64,000 nucleotides of DNA from Desulfuromonas versatilis (GTDB lineage Bacteria; Desulfobacterota; Desulfuromonadia; Desulfuromonadales; NIT-T3). The notes under the pieces are model-generated. The model saw nothing but the letters and a program-made list of their open reading frames with translations. It was not told the origin of the DNA and did no database searches. The stretch is taken from NCBI RefSeq assembly GCF_019704135.1, contig NZ_AP024355.1, forward strand, positions 4,037,034 to 4,101,033, read 5' to 3'. Every line of letters begins with the position of its first letter. Position 1 is the first letter of the stretch. Below are positions 42,602-51,166 of this stretch, in pieces. The position numbers and the translations under genes were made by a program.

Positions 42602-42653
42602 CCATCCCCCCCGCTTTTCCTTGACCCTTTATCCCTTCTGCTCGAGCCCGCTC

Positions 42654-43217
42654 TCAGCTTTCCATCAGCAGGATCGCGTCGGCCACTTCGCGAAGCGTCT
42701 TGCGCTTGTCCATGGCGATCTTCTGCATCTTGCGGTAGGCCTCGGGTTCGCTCATCCCCTTGCTGATCAAAAGCCCCTTGGCCTTTTCCACCACCTTGCG
42801 GGTCTCCAGGGTCTCCTTCAGGCTGGCGACCTCGTCGCGCAGGGAAGAAACCTCGATGAAGTGGTGAATGGCAAGATCGACGGCCGCGTAAACCTGCGCC
42901 TCGCGAAACGGTTTTACCAGGTAGTTCATGATCCCGGCTTCCCGGGCGCGCTTGACGGTGTCGGGATCGGCGGTGGCAGTCAGCAGGACGATGGGGGCGG
43001 AAACCTCCTTGCCCATTTTTTCAGCAGCAGTGATGCCGTCCATAACAGGCATGGATACGTCCATGATGATCAACAGGGGCTTTTTCGCCCGGGCGAGATC
43101 CACCGCCTGACGGCCGTTCTCCGCCTCCACGATCTCGTCAAAACCATAATTTTCCAGGGTTTCTTTGACCTGGCGGCGAATCAGGGGCTCGTCGTCTACG
43201 ACCAGAGCTATTTTCAT
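42654..43217 (-). CDS. ANTAR-domain response regulator, candidate nif antiterminator
   Basis: This 187-residue regulator has a receiver domain (1-120; acidic D9/D10, phosphoacceptor D53 in IIMDVSMPVMDG, K102 in YLVKPF), a coiled linker, and an ANTAR RNA-binding domain (about 128-187, KVVEKAKGLLISKGMSEPEAYRKMQ in two parts). ANTAR proteins bind paired hexaloop hairpins and prevent terminator formation. Such loops overlap terminators in the nifV, nifB and nifH leaders, so these are its likely targets. It resembles GnfR, the nif antiterminator of Geobacter sulfurreducens. The cognate kinase is not in the window. GGAGG precedes the ATG, and a sigma-54 promoter lies upstream. Confidence 0.92.
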   Translation of the reverse strand: MKIALVVDDEPLIRRQVKETLENYGFDEIVEAENGRQAVDLARAKKPLLIIMDVSMPVMDGITAAEKMGKEVSAPIVLLTATADPDTVKRAREAGIMNYLVKPFREAQVYAAVDLAIHHFIEVSSLRDEVASLKETLETRKVVEKAKGLLISKGMSEPEAYRKMQKIAMDKRKTLREVADAILLMES

Positions 43218-43264
43218 CTGCGGAAACCTCCATGGTTTTTTGATGGATGCACTCCAAGGACAGT

Positions 43265-43280
43265 GCATAAGCGGTGCCGG
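43265..43280 (-). promoter_or_regulatory. Sigma-54 promoter of the ANTAR-draT-draG operon
   Basis: The minus strand reads CCGGCACCGCTTATGCA, with GG and GC ten bases apart. Transcription would start near 43253, 36 bases before the ANTAR gene. The first base of the -24 box is C, not T. Confidence 0.7.
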
Positions 43281-43377
43281 TTCGAAATGCGGGGCCGAAA
43301 AATGAAAACTGCCGCCCGGGGCAGGTAGCCAGACCGGGCAGCAGCGGTTGAGCGGAAGGAAAAATTTCCGGGACGAC

Positions 43378-44580
43378 CTATTGGGGAAACAGGTCGGTGT
43401 GGCATTCCGCACAGTCGCGGGGGACCAGGATCTCGAACAGCCCGGTGTCGGGATTGAGTTGGAAGGCGTGACAACTGTCGCAGAAATAGATGTCCCCCAC
43501 GTCGCAGGTCCCCTGGGCCAGGCAGGGGGCCACCGAGCCGGCCGGGATCGGCGTGCCCACCAGCAGGTGATGGCGGTTGACGTTGCGCCTGGGGTCGTTG
43601 ATGAAATCGGGATCTTCGGGGTCCCCCTGCGGCTCGACATGGCAGACGCGGCAGTCTTCCTGCGAATCGCGCTGGGCGAAGGGGATGGCGTCGTGCTGCA
43701 GGTGTCCCACGCGGGCCGCCCGGGTGCCGCTGGCGGGATCGTCGATGACCACCTCCTCGCGCCTGGTGACCTCGCCCAGGAACACCGGATCCCGGGTGTC
43801 CGCTCTGCCGAGGCGGGCAAGGTAGGCCGCAGGGGCTTCCACCGGCCGCCCATGGCAGGAGATGCACCCGGCGACGTTGGCCAGGGGATCGCTGCCGTGG
43901 CAGGCGAGACAGGACGGGCCGACCCCGCCGCCCAGACCGGCCCCATGACACAGGGCGCAGGAGCCGGAGAGATTCCCCGCATCGTAATGACTCAGGTAAT
44001 ACAAGGGGGCGGCCACCCCGCCGACCCGGTAGACGATCTCGGTGCCGTACCAGTGAAGCTGGTCCTGTTTGAGCGGGGCGTTGGGATCGAAGGCCGGATG
44101 GCCGGCTCCGAGATTGTGCCCCCATTCGAAGCCATTGTTGCCGTGACAGCCCACGGCGCTCTCGCACCCCTGCTCCAGGCGCCCGATGGGGACGTCGAAA
44201 CGGGGATTGCTGCCCGGGCCGCCCTCGCGGCCGTGGCAACCCTGGCAGCTGCGGATATCGCGCCGTGCCCAGGTGCCGTGATTGACCGGGAAGCGCCATT
44301 CCAGCGCAGCCTCGACCGGATCGGGGTGGATGCGGAACGGGGGGCCGCCGATGTGGCAGCTGAAACAGCTTGGTACCGGTGAGTTGCCCCGAAAATCCAC
44401 CCCGTGGCAGACCTGGCAGCTGAAGATATCCTCCTGGGCCTCGGTATCGTGCAGAAACCGCCAGCCTGCCTCATGGACCTTGCCGGCAGCCGGAGCGTCG
44501 GAGCTGCTCGAGTTGGAAGAGCACCCGGCAAACAGTGCCGCCAGCAACAGGCCAACGGCGAGCCCGACAGCGCAACGCAT
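43378..44580 (-). CDS. Decaheme-type outer-surface c-type cytochrome (lipoprotein)
   Basis: About 400 residues with a lipobox (LLAALFAGC) after a signal peptide, so exported and lipid-anchored. Nine CXXCH heme motifs (CQVCH, CFSCH, CQGCH, CALCH, CLACH, CISCH, CRVCH, CDSCH, CAECH) and one CX4CH (CESAVGCH) predict nine to ten hemes. Such proteins move electrons across or outside the outer membrane to metals or electrodes. ATG 44580 is chosen because AAAGGA lies six bases upstream; ATG 44595 is possible. It is next to a pentaheme lipoprotein and a beta-barrel, the three parts of a porin-cytochrome conduit. Confidence 0.88.
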   Translation of the reverse strand: MRCAVGLAVGLLLAALFAGCSSNSSSSDAPAAGKVHEAGWRFLHDTEAQEDIFSCQVCHGVDFRGNSPVPSCFSCHIGGPPFRIHPDPVEAALEWRFPVNHGTWARRDIRSCQGCHGREGGPGSNPRFDVPIGRLEQGCESAVGCHGNNGFEWGHNLGAGHPAFDPNAPLKQDQLHWYGTEIVYRVGGVAAPLYYLSHYDAGNLSGSCALCHGAGLGGGVGPSCLACHGSDPLANVAGCISCHGRPVEAPAAYLARLGRADTRDPVFLGEVTRREEVVIDDPASGTRAARVGHLQHDAIPFAQRDSQEDCRVCHVEPQGDPEDPDFINDPRRNVNRHHLLVGTPIPAGSVAPCLAQGTCDVGDIYFCDSCHAFQLNPDTGLFEILVPRDCAECHTDLFPQ

Positions 44581-44602
44581 CTTGAATCCTTTCATCGAAC
44601 TG

Positions 44603-45079
44603 CTAGCGGCCATGGCAGGGCTGACAGGTTTTGGAGGATTTGGGGTTGCCGTGGCAACGGAAACAGGAACTGGGGTCGACCCGCCCGTCGATGCGATGCC
44701 GGGAGAGGTAATCGCCTCGGTGCTGGGTCCGCCGGAAATTCTCGGTCTGGTTCTTCAGCGACGGCTTGAGCTCGGAGCGGGTGACGTGGCAGTCGTTGCA
44801 GAAGCTCTGCTGGTGGCAGAGGCTGCAGACTTTCTCGTCCTGGTAGGCGAGCAGCCGGTGCGAATCGGTGAAATAGGCCGTGTGATTGTAGCGCGCGAAG
44901 GGAATCGGCTCGGTTTCATGCCCGTGACAGCGCACGCAGAACACCCGCCTTTCGCCCATCTCGTAAATGGGCGGGTGTTTCTCCGGCAACCGGTAGCTAT
45001 CATTCATCGACGCGCAGGAGATGATCAGCAGCGGTGCCAACAGCGCCGCCAACACTCCGGCAAACAGTTTCTTGTCCAT
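44603..45079 (-). CDS. Pentaheme c-type cytochrome lipoprotein
   Basis: This 158-residue exported lipoprotein (lipobox LLIISC) has five CXXCH motifs: CVRCH, CSLCH, CNDCH, CFRCH and CQPCH. Spare histidines such as HGHE, YNHTAYF and DSHRL could be axial ligands. It resembles the small cytochrome partners of Ext-type conduits in Geobacter, and with the decaheme-type protein and the beta-barrel it would carry electrons through the outer membrane. The gene lies between those two genes on one strand. Confidence 0.88.
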   Translation of the reverse strand: MDKKLFAGVLAALLAPLLIISCASMNDSYRLPEKHPPIYEMGERRVFCVRCHGHETEPIPFARYNHTAYFTDSHRLLAYQDEKVCSLCHQQSFCNDCHVTRSELKPSLKNQTENFRRTQHRGDYLSRHRIDGRVDPSSCFRCHGNPKSSKTCQPCHGR

Positions 45080-45137
45080 CCTGACTCCTGATCGTGCGGG
45101 CCCGGCTCAACCCCGCTAGCCCGGGGTTGCAAGCGAG

Positions 45138-46397
45138 TCACCGATCGTACTGGTACTCGGCGACCAGCAGGGTGCGAATATCCTCGTCATTATACGGGTC
45201 GGAGCTGTAGTCGGCCGAGAGCTTGAGGCGCAGGGCGTTGCGCAAAAATCGCCGGCCGACCCCCAGCGAGGCGAAAAGCGAGCTGTCCTCGTTGTAGAGC
45301 GCCTCGTCGTAATCGACATAGACGACGTCGCCGGTAACGAAGGCCGGGGCCAGGTCGAGGTAGAAGAAGCCCCGGCCCAGGGTATAGCGGTTCTCGTCCA
45401 CGTCCCCTTCCATACGCCCCGCTTCGGCGCCGAAATGGGAGAAGATCTTCCATTTCCAGGTGAAGATCGCCGAGAGGTAATCGGACTCGCCGAAGCGCTT
45501 GTCGTATTCGTAATGTCTGGCCTTGAGGCCGATCTCGTAGTCTTCGCTGGGATAGAAGTAGGCCTCGGCCCCGTAGATCCGCGTATCGGATTCGAGAAAG
45601 GGCTGGGCCCGGAAGGGCCCGGAGGTGTTGTCCTTGTCGGAGAAAAACCCGTCGGAAGTGTAGTACTGGTACTGGGGGCGGAATTCGAAGCGCCACAGGG
45701 GAATCCGCGCCTCGACGGAGTGCTCCCCCCATTGGTCGGCCAGCAGGTTGCGGGTGGCCTGTCCGAGCAACGTGACGTTGGCCGGCAAGCCCAGGGAAAG
45801 GTCGATGCCGGCCAGTTCCTCGTCACGATCGGAGTCGTTGGTCAGAAACTTGTAGGACAGACCAAGATCGTATTTCCCCAGCCGGTGCCAGGAGACGCGG
45901 CCGCCGACAATGCCGTCGCCGGCCCGGCCGTCGGCCACCTCGAGGCTGACCGGCATCCCCAGGTATCCGGAGAAGGAGAGCCAAGGATTGATGTCCACCG
46001 CCCCGTAGAGCCCGTCGACGCTCTCATTGGCGACCCCCTCGAAGACATACTGGCGCCCGAGGCGCATCTGGAAGTCGCGGTCGCGGGGGGCGTACTGGAG
46101 ATAGGCGTAAAGAAGCTCGCCCTGGGTGTCGTCCTGGAAAAAGTCATCCCCCAGGTTGACCCGCATCCAGCCATAGGCATGGAAGGATGCCGCCGAGTCC
46201 TGGCCGGGGCGATAATCCAGGCGCAGGTACTCGTAAACCGGCAGAACCTGATTGTTCCGCTCGGTGCCGACGTCTCGCTCGAAATAGTGAATCAGCGTAT
46301 CGGATTTCAGCTGGATATCCGGTTGGGCGGCGAAGACTGGGCAGGCAAGCGCAAGGCAAAGCGCAACAAGCAGCCAGGTCCTGATAAAAGGCCCCAT
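45138..46397 (-). CDS. Outer-membrane beta-barrel of a porin-cytochrome conduit
   Basis: The protein is about 419 residues from ATG 46397, with a signal peptide (TWLLVALCLALACPVFAAQ). The mature part is dense in alternating strands with aromatic ends (YEYLRLDYRPG, GLSYKFLTND, RFEFRPQYQYYTS, LVAEYQYDR), typical of a large outer-membrane barrel. No heme motif is present. Being first in the operon with two multiheme lipoproteins, it probably forms the sheath of the conduit, as ExtD- or OmbB-type porins do. The start is uncertain: in-frame ATGs at 46478 and 46427 would lengthen the signal region, and GGGGAA seven bases before 46397 favours the chosen one. Confidence 0.8.
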   Translation of the reverse strand: MGPFIRTWLLVALCLALACPVFAAQPDIQLKSDTLIHYFERDVGTERNNQVLPVYEYLRLDYRPGQDSAASFHAYGWMRVNLGDDFFQDDTQGELLYAYLQYAPRDRDFQMRLGRQYVFEGVANESVDGLYGAVDINPWLSFSGYLGMPVSLEVADGRAGDGIVGGRVSWHRLGKYDLGLSYKFLTNDSDRDEELAGIDLSLGLPANVTLLGQATRNLLADQWGEHSVEARIPLWRFEFRPQYQYYTSDGFFSDKDNTSGPFRAQPFLESDTRIYGAEAYFYPSEDYEIGLKARHYEYDKRFGESDYLSAIFTWKWKIFSHFGAEAGRMEGDVDENRYTLGRGFFYLDLAPAFVTGDVVYVDYDEALYNEDSSLFASLGVGRRFLRNALRLKLSADYSSDPYNDEDIRTLLVAEYQYDR

Positions 46398-46891
46398 CAG
46401 AGCATTCCCCATAACTTGATTATTCATTTCAGCGCACTGGGCCTTTTCCCCGGTCATGGAGTCGAGCAGGCCAATCACTCCGTGCGATCCACCCGGGCTG
46501 CGAAGCGGTCAAAAACCTTTACTTCAGCCAGATGATAAGGTTAATGGATTCAGCGTCCGTTGGCAAGTGCCAATCCTTATTTCCGGCCCCGGCGCCACCG
46601 GTTCGTCTGCCGCCTTCCGGTCCCCTTTGGTTATTCACCGCAGGCTTTCCCCAGTTTTAGGATTAAAAAGATCCGCTTGGAGGCGGGCGCCAAACACACT
46701 ACATCAGTAAACAAAAAGGACCAGGCAATTTAGGACACAACTAAAAAACAACAACTCAACCAGCTATTGAAGGCAAATGTCATGATAGAAAAAAACAACT
46801 TGATGAACAATCATCATTTTGATACTTTTCGATGAACAACCAAGCTTTGCGTTTTACAATTCTTCAATTTTCAATCGAGAGGAGATCCTGA
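46398..46891. other. 494-base gene-free region, AT-rich on the right
   Basis: It separates the divergent porin-cytochrome and Cys-lipoprotein genes. From about 46680 it turns AT-rich in an otherwise GC-rich window, which may reflect promoter or nucleoid-protein binding. GATAAGGTTAATGG-like motifs occur, but no ORF, RNA or strong promoter is supported. Confidence 0.5.
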
Positions 46892-47332
46892 ATGAACCTG
46901 TTTTCCAGAACCTGCTACCTGCTACTGATTGCTTTTCTACTGGTCATCGCTGGTTGTGCCGCCCACAATCGGTCGGCCGCCGATACCGGGCGCAACGACG
47001 TGCTCTACGTCTGCGACTGCGGACCGCAATGCTCCTGCAACACGGTGAGCGCCGAGCCTGGCAAGTGCGCCTGCGGCAAGGATCTCAAGTGGACCCATGT
47101 GGTCAAGATCGAGGGGGACGAAGCCCTGCTCTGCACCTGCAAGCAGGGGTGCACCTGCGCCATCGACGCCAAGGACCCGAGCAAATGCGGCTGCGGAATG
47201 CCGCTCAAGCGGGTCAGCCTGAAGGGGACCGGTATCCACTTCTGCAACTGCGGCGGATCCTGCTTCTGCAACACGGTGGCCGCCAAAGCCGGCCAATGCC
47301 GCTGCGGAATGCCGCTTAAGCAAAGCAACTGA
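46892..47332 (+). CDS. Cysteine-rich triple-repeat lipoprotein
   Basis: The 146-residue protein has a signal peptide and lipobox (LLVIAGCAAH), so it is lipid-anchored outside the inner membrane. The mature part consists of three repeats of about 33-35 residues, each with the pattern CxC...CxCxx...CxCG followed by a short basic stretch (CDCGPQCSCNTV, CTCKQGCTCAID, CNCGGSCFCNTV; each ending CACG/CGCG/CRCGMPL). About 18 Cys suggest metal binding, for example Cu, Zn or As, or a metallothionein-like role. GAGGAGATCC precedes the ATG and a terminator follows. The family is not recognised. Confidence 0.72.
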   Translation: MNLFSRTCYLLLIAFLLVIAGCAAHNRSAADTGRNDVLYVCDCGPQCSCNTVSAEPGKCACGKDLKWTHVVKIEGDEALLCTCKQGCTCAIDAKDPSKCGCGMPLKRVSLKGTGIHFCNCGGSCFCNTVAAKAGQCRCGMPLKQSN

Positions 47333-47359
47333 TTCCGGACCCATACCAGGAAAATCAAA

Positions 47360-47395
47360 CCGAAGGGGGAGTCGCACTCCCCCTTCGGTCTTTTC
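47360..47395 (+). terminator. Terminator of the Cys-rich lipoprotein gene
   Basis: ACCGAAGGGGGAGT and ACTCCCCCTTCGGT form a 14-bp stem followed by CTTTT. Confidence 0.88.
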
Positions 47396-47468
47396 CAGGT
47401 GCCCGTCCTGTGGTATGAATATTACTGATCCCCCCACCCTGCCCTGCAACCCAAGCCGGAGCCGTCCC

Positions 47469-47951
47469 ATGAACGTCAAACTGATTCCCGGCCTTGCCCT
47501 CGCTCTGCTGCTTTCCGCGACTCTGCTCACCCCTGTGTCCGCCGAAGAGGCCATCAGCCCCGGCCCAGGTGACCGCTGCCCGGTCTGCGGCATGTTCGTC
47601 GCGCCCCACCCGAACTGGGTGACGGCCATCGCCTTCAAGGACGGCTCCCGGGTCTTTTTCGACGGGCCCAAGGACATGATCCGCTACTACCTCTCCTTCG
47701 CCGACTACAACAAGACCCGCACCCTTGAAGATGTCGCCGGAGTGTTCGTGACCGAATACTACTCGACCCGGCAGATGGCCGCCGAGGAGGTGTTCTTCGT
47801 CCTCGGCAGCGACGTCATGGGGCCGATGGGCAAGGAGCTGATCCCGATCGCCGGACGGGAGGCCGCCGAGACCTTCCTGCGCGACCACCGCGGCGAAAAA
47901 ATCACCACCTTCGCCGAGATTGTCGGCCCCGGAGTCCCGCAGAGCCGATGA
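47469..47951 (+). CDS. nosL: NosL-family copper-binding protein
   Basis: This 160-residue exported protein has a signal peptide (LALALLLSATLLTPVSAEE). The mature start CPVCGMFVAPHPNW is the NosL Cu(I)-binding motif with an MXXMXXXC-like region further on (MGPMGKELIP). NosL proteins deliver copper, classically to N2O reductase, with the NosDFY ABC system. No nosZ is in the window, so the client here is unknown. ATG 47469 follows GGAG; an in-frame ATG at 47415 is less likely. It overlaps the next gene by four bases. Confidence 0.85.
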   Translation: MNVKLIPGLALALLLSATLLTPVSAEEAISPGPGDRCPVCGMFVAPHPNWVTAIAFKDGSRVFFDGPKDMIRYYLSFADYNKTRTLEDVAGVFVTEYYSTRQMAAEEVFFVLGSDVMGPMGKELIPIAGREAAETFLRDHRGEKITTFAEIVGPGVPQSR

Positions 47952-48235
47952 AGCGCCACCGCGCCTACCTCGCCGCGACCCTGGCCGCCCTGGCGCTGCT
48001 GGGCGGACTGCTGGCCCAGGGCCGGGAGCAGGTGAGGCTCCGCCAATCCCGGGAGCTTGCCGGCAAACTGCAACTGGTGAGATCCCTCGGCCTGACCGAC
48101 CTGGCCATCTGGAGCGAAGCGCGCTACACCCGGCACCCCTCGCAGGCCGACCATTTCACCCCGTTTCAGGAGTTTCCCGGCTCGCTGGAGCACTTCCCCG
48201 CCGGCTCGATACTCGCGCCGCCGCGCGACCACTAA
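47948..48235 (+). CDS. Small membrane-anchored hypothetical protein
   Basis: This 95-residue protein has one hydrophobic segment (about 8-23) and a periplasmic tail with several His residues (YTRHPSQADHF, PPRDH). It overlaps nosL by four bases (ATGA), and a permease gene follows 19 bases on. Cotranscription suggests a role in the same transport or metal-delivery system. No family is recognised. Confidence 0.7.
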   Translation: MKRHRAYLAATLAALALLGGLLAQGREQVRLRQSRELAGKLQLVRSLGLTDLAIWSEARYTRHPSQADHFTPFQEFPGSLEHFPAGSILAPPRDH

Positions 48236-48254
48236 GAGGAAAACCCGCTGCCCC

Positions 48255-49412
48255 ATGATCCGCCATCTGAAAATCCTCGAATTCGCCCTGGCCTCGCTGC
48301 TGCGCCGCAAGTTCAAGAACCTCTCCCTGATCCTGGTCTACGCCTTCACCGTCGCGGTACTGGCCTCGATCCTCTTCATCACTCACGCCCTGCGCCAGGA
48401 AGCCGGGCAGCTGCTCGCCGAGGCGCCGCAACTGGTGGTTCAGCGTCTGGCCGCCGGCCGTCATGACCTGGTCCCGGTGGACTACGCCAGGCGGATCGGC
48501 ACCATCCCCGGGGTCGGCGAGGTGCGCCCCCGCTACTGGGGCTATTATTACGACGCGCTGACCAAGGCCAACTACACCCTGCTCGGGGTCTCCGGCGAAA
48601 CCCCGGGACTGGAACTGCTCGAGGGGCGGATGCCCTCCGCCCCCGGCGAATGCGCCGTCGGCGTGGGCGTCGCCGAGGTGCGCATCCTCGCCCCCGGCGA
48701 CGACCTGATCATCATCGACAGCCGCAACATCGGCACCCTGTTCGAAGTCACCGGCGTCTTCCGGGCCGAATCGAGCCTGCTGACCAACGACCTGGTGGTG
48801 CTCGGCGAGCAGGATGTGATCGAATTTTTCGGGCTCCCCGAGGGGATGGCCACGGACATCGCCGTGGAGGTGTTCAACGAGCGGGAGATCGACACCGTGG
48901 CGGTCAAGATCAAAAAGGAACTCCCCGACAGCCGCCCCATCACCCGCGGCGAAATCGTGCGCACCTACGACGCGGTGTTCAACTGGCGCAGCGGCATGAT
49001 GCTGACCATCTTCGCCGCCGCCCTGGCGGCCTTCTGCATCCTGGCCTGGGACAAAGCCACCGGCATCAGCGCCGAGGAGAAACGGGAGATCGGGGTGCTC
49101 AAGGCGATCGGCTGGGACACCTCGGATATTCTCGAGTTGAAGTTCTGGGAAGGGGTCGCCATCTCGGTGAGCGCCCTGCTGCTCGGGCTCATCGGCGCCT
49201 ACCTGCATGTTTTCAAGCTGGGCGCGACCCTGCTCGCCCCGGTCCTCAAGGGGTGGTCGGTGCTGTTTCCCAGCTTCGACCTGGTCCCCTACGTCGATCT
49301 CTACCAGGTGTTTGTATTGAGCTTTCTGACTGTCGCCCCCTACGTGGCCAGCACCGTGATCCCGTCCTGGAAGGCGGCGGTGACCGACCCGGAAACGGTG
49401 ATGAGGAGTTGA
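48255..49412 (+). CDS. FtsX/MacB-type ABC permease
   Basis: The 385-residue inner-membrane protein has one N-terminal helix (about 22-43), a large periplasmic domain (about 45-250) and three C-terminal helices, which is the FtsX/LolE layout. The motif EEKREIGVLKAIGW just after the second helix is typical of the family. Members act as mechanotransmitters for lipoprotein or periplasmic substrates instead of classical channels. It pairs with the ATPase encoded next. Confidence 0.85.
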   Translation: MIRHLKILEFALASLLRRKFKNLSLILVYAFTVAVLASILFITHALRQEAGQLLAEAPQLVVQRLAAGRHDLVPVDYARRIGTIPGVGEVRPRYWGYYYDALTKANYTLLGVSGETPGLELLEGRMPSAPGECAVGVGVAEVRILAPGDDLIIIDSRNIGTLFEVTGVFRAESSLLTNDLVVLGEQDVIEFFGLPEGMATDIAVEVFNEREIDTVAVKIKKELPDSRPITRGEIVRTYDAVFNWRSGMMLTIFAAALAAFCILAWDKATGISAEEKREIGVLKAIGWDTSDILELKFWEGVAISVSALLLGLIGAYLHVFKLGATLLAPVLKGWSVLFPSFDLVPYVDLYQVFVLSFLTVAPYVASTVIPSWKAAVTDPETVMRS

Positions 49413-49413
49413 G

Positions 49414-50112
49414 ATGGAATCCACGATCCTGATCGACGCCGCGGGCGTGAGCAAGATCCACAACCGGGGCAAGCCCGATGAGGTCGCCGCGGTCCGGGAC
49501 GCCTCGCTGCGAGTGCGCCGCGGCGAGACGCTGGTTCTGAAGGGCCCGAGCGGCTCGGGCAAGACCTCGCTGCTGAGCCTGGTCGGCTGCATGGCGCGCC
49601 CATCGGCCGGCAGAATCCTGGTGGAAGGGCGCGACGTGGCCAAGCTCCCGGAGCGCTTTCTCACCGAAGTGCGCCGTTCGACCTTCGGCTTCATTTTTCA
49701 GCAGTTCAACCTGGTGCGCGATCTGAGCGTGCAGGACAATGTGCTGCTGCCGCTCTTCCCCCTCGACACCAGGCTGGCCGAGATGCGCCGCCGCGCCGCG
49801 GCGGTGCTGGAGAAACTCAGCCTGGCCGGAAAAAGCCAGCGCAAGGTACGCCAGCTCTCCGGCGGCGAGCAGCAGCGGGTGGCCATCGCCCGGGCGCTGA
49901 TCAACAACCCGCGGATCCTGGTGGCCGACGAGCCGACCGCCCATCTCGACAGCCGCCTGGCCGCCGACCTGCTCGACATCCTGAGCGGGCTGAAAGCGGA
50001 AGGGAAGACCATTCTCATCGCCACCCACGACCCCTACATCTTCGAGCACCCGCTGGTGGACCGCAGCATCGAGATGCACGACGGCCGCATCGCCGGAGCC
50101 GCGACGCCATGA
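49414..50112 (+). CDS. LolD/MacB-type ABC ATPase
   Basis: This 232-residue ATPase has Walker A GPSGSGKTS, Q-loop FIFQQFNLV, signature LSGGEQQRVAIARA, Walker B ILVADEPTAHLD and switch His in IATHDP. It starts two bases after the permease stop codon and overlaps the next gene by four bases, so all are likely translated from one message. It would energise the FtsX-type permease; the substrate is unknown, with copper or lipoprotein handling suggested by NosL. Confidence 0.88.
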   Translation: MESTILIDAAGVSKIHNRGKPDEVAAVRDASLRVRRGETLVLKGPSGSGKTSLLSLVGCMARPSAGRILVEGRDVAKLPERFLTEVRRSTFGFIFQQFNLVRDLSVQDNVLLPLFPLDTRLAEMRRRAAAVLEKLSLAGKSQRKVRQLSGGEQQRVAIARALINNPRILVADEPTAHLDSRLAADLLDILSGLKAEGKTILIATHDPYIFEHPLVDRSIEMHDGRIAGAATP

Positions 50113-51116
50113 TCCTGCACGGGGGCATCCTGGCGCTGCTGGCCGGCTCGGGCATCGTCTTTCTCATGATGCTCTACGCCTGCGCGCTGGCGCTGCGCAT
50201 CCTCGCCCGCTGGGATTTCCGCAGCAGCTCCGACGTTCAGCTCGCCCTGGAGCGGCGCACCTACCTGGTCTCCACCATCGTGCATTACGCCCTGGGATTC
50301 GAGATCATTTCCCTGGTGCTGTTCGTCCACACCCTCGACGATATCCACCCGCTGTTCGTCGGCGCCATGTGCGCCACCGGTGCGCTCAACGCCAACCCCG
50401 TCGGCTGGAGCGCACTGACGGTCAAGCTGGTCGCGGTGTTCGCCGCGGCGCTCTGGCTGGGTGCCAACCATCTCGACCAGCGCGCCGAGGATTCCCCGCT
50501 GGTGCGCCCCAAGTACGGCGCGCTTTTGCTGCTCACCCCGCTGCTGGGCGTCAGCCTCTACCTGCAAGGGAGCTACTTTCTGGGGCTGCAGCCGGAGATC
50601 ATCACCTCCTGTTGCGGGTCGCTGTTCGGTTCGGGGGAAGCCGGGGTGGCCGGCGAACTGGCCGGGCTGCCGCCGGAGCCGACGATGAAGGTCTTCTACG
50701 GCAGCCTGCTCGCCTGGTTCGGCTGCGTCGGCCTGGCGCTGAAAAGCCGGCTGGGGCTCTGGCGCTACCTGGTGGGCCTGCTTTCGCCGGCGCTGTTCTT
50801 TATCTCCCTGGCCTCCGTGGTATCCTTTATCTCGCTTTACATCTACCAGCTCCCGACCCACCACTGCCCTTTCGACATGTTCCAGGGGCACTATCGGTTT
50901 ATCGGCTATCCGCTATACCTAGGGCTGTTCGGTGGGACCCTGTTCGGCCTTCTCACCGGGCTGGCCCAGCCGCTGAAAAGGCGGGCGAGCCTGCGCGGGG
51001 AGGTGGAGCGCAGCGAAAGACGCTGGCTGTGGCTGGCATTGGTGTGCATGCTGATGTTTCTCACCACGGCTTCCTGGCAGATGCTGTTCGGCCAGTTCAC
51101 CCTGCTGGGATATTGA
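50109..51116 (+). CDS. Polytopic membrane protein, about eight helices
   Basis: This 335-residue integral membrane protein has hydrophobic segments near 6-30, 56-75, 102-118, 137-158, 196-212, 220-245, 270-290 and 305-330. Visible charged/His residues include HTLDDIHPLF and THHCPFDMFQGHYRF, the latter with Cys and His that might bind metal or heme. No named family was recognised. It overlaps the ATPase gene by four bases and precedes an SCO gene, suggesting a role in copper or cytochrome assembly. Confidence 0.75.
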   Translation: MILHGGILALLAGSGIVFLMMLYACALALRILARWDFRSSSDVQLALERRTYLVSTIVHYALGFEIISLVLFVHTLDDIHPLFVGAMCATGALNANPVGWSALTVKLVAVFAAALWLGANHLDQRAEDSPLVRPKYGALLLLTPLLGVSLYLQGSYFLGLQPEIITSCCGSLFGSGEAGVAGELAGLPPEPTMKVFYGSLLAWFGCVGLALKSRLGLWRYLVGLLSPALFFISLASVVSFISLYIYQLPTHHCPFDMFQGHYRFIGYPLYLGLFGGTLFGLLTGLAQPLKRRASLRGEVERSERRWLWLALVCMLMFLTTASWQMLFGQFTLLGY

Positions 51117-51166
51117 TCTTGGTCCGGGCCCCGCGGGCCCCCATTGCAATCAGACGAGGTTTCAAG

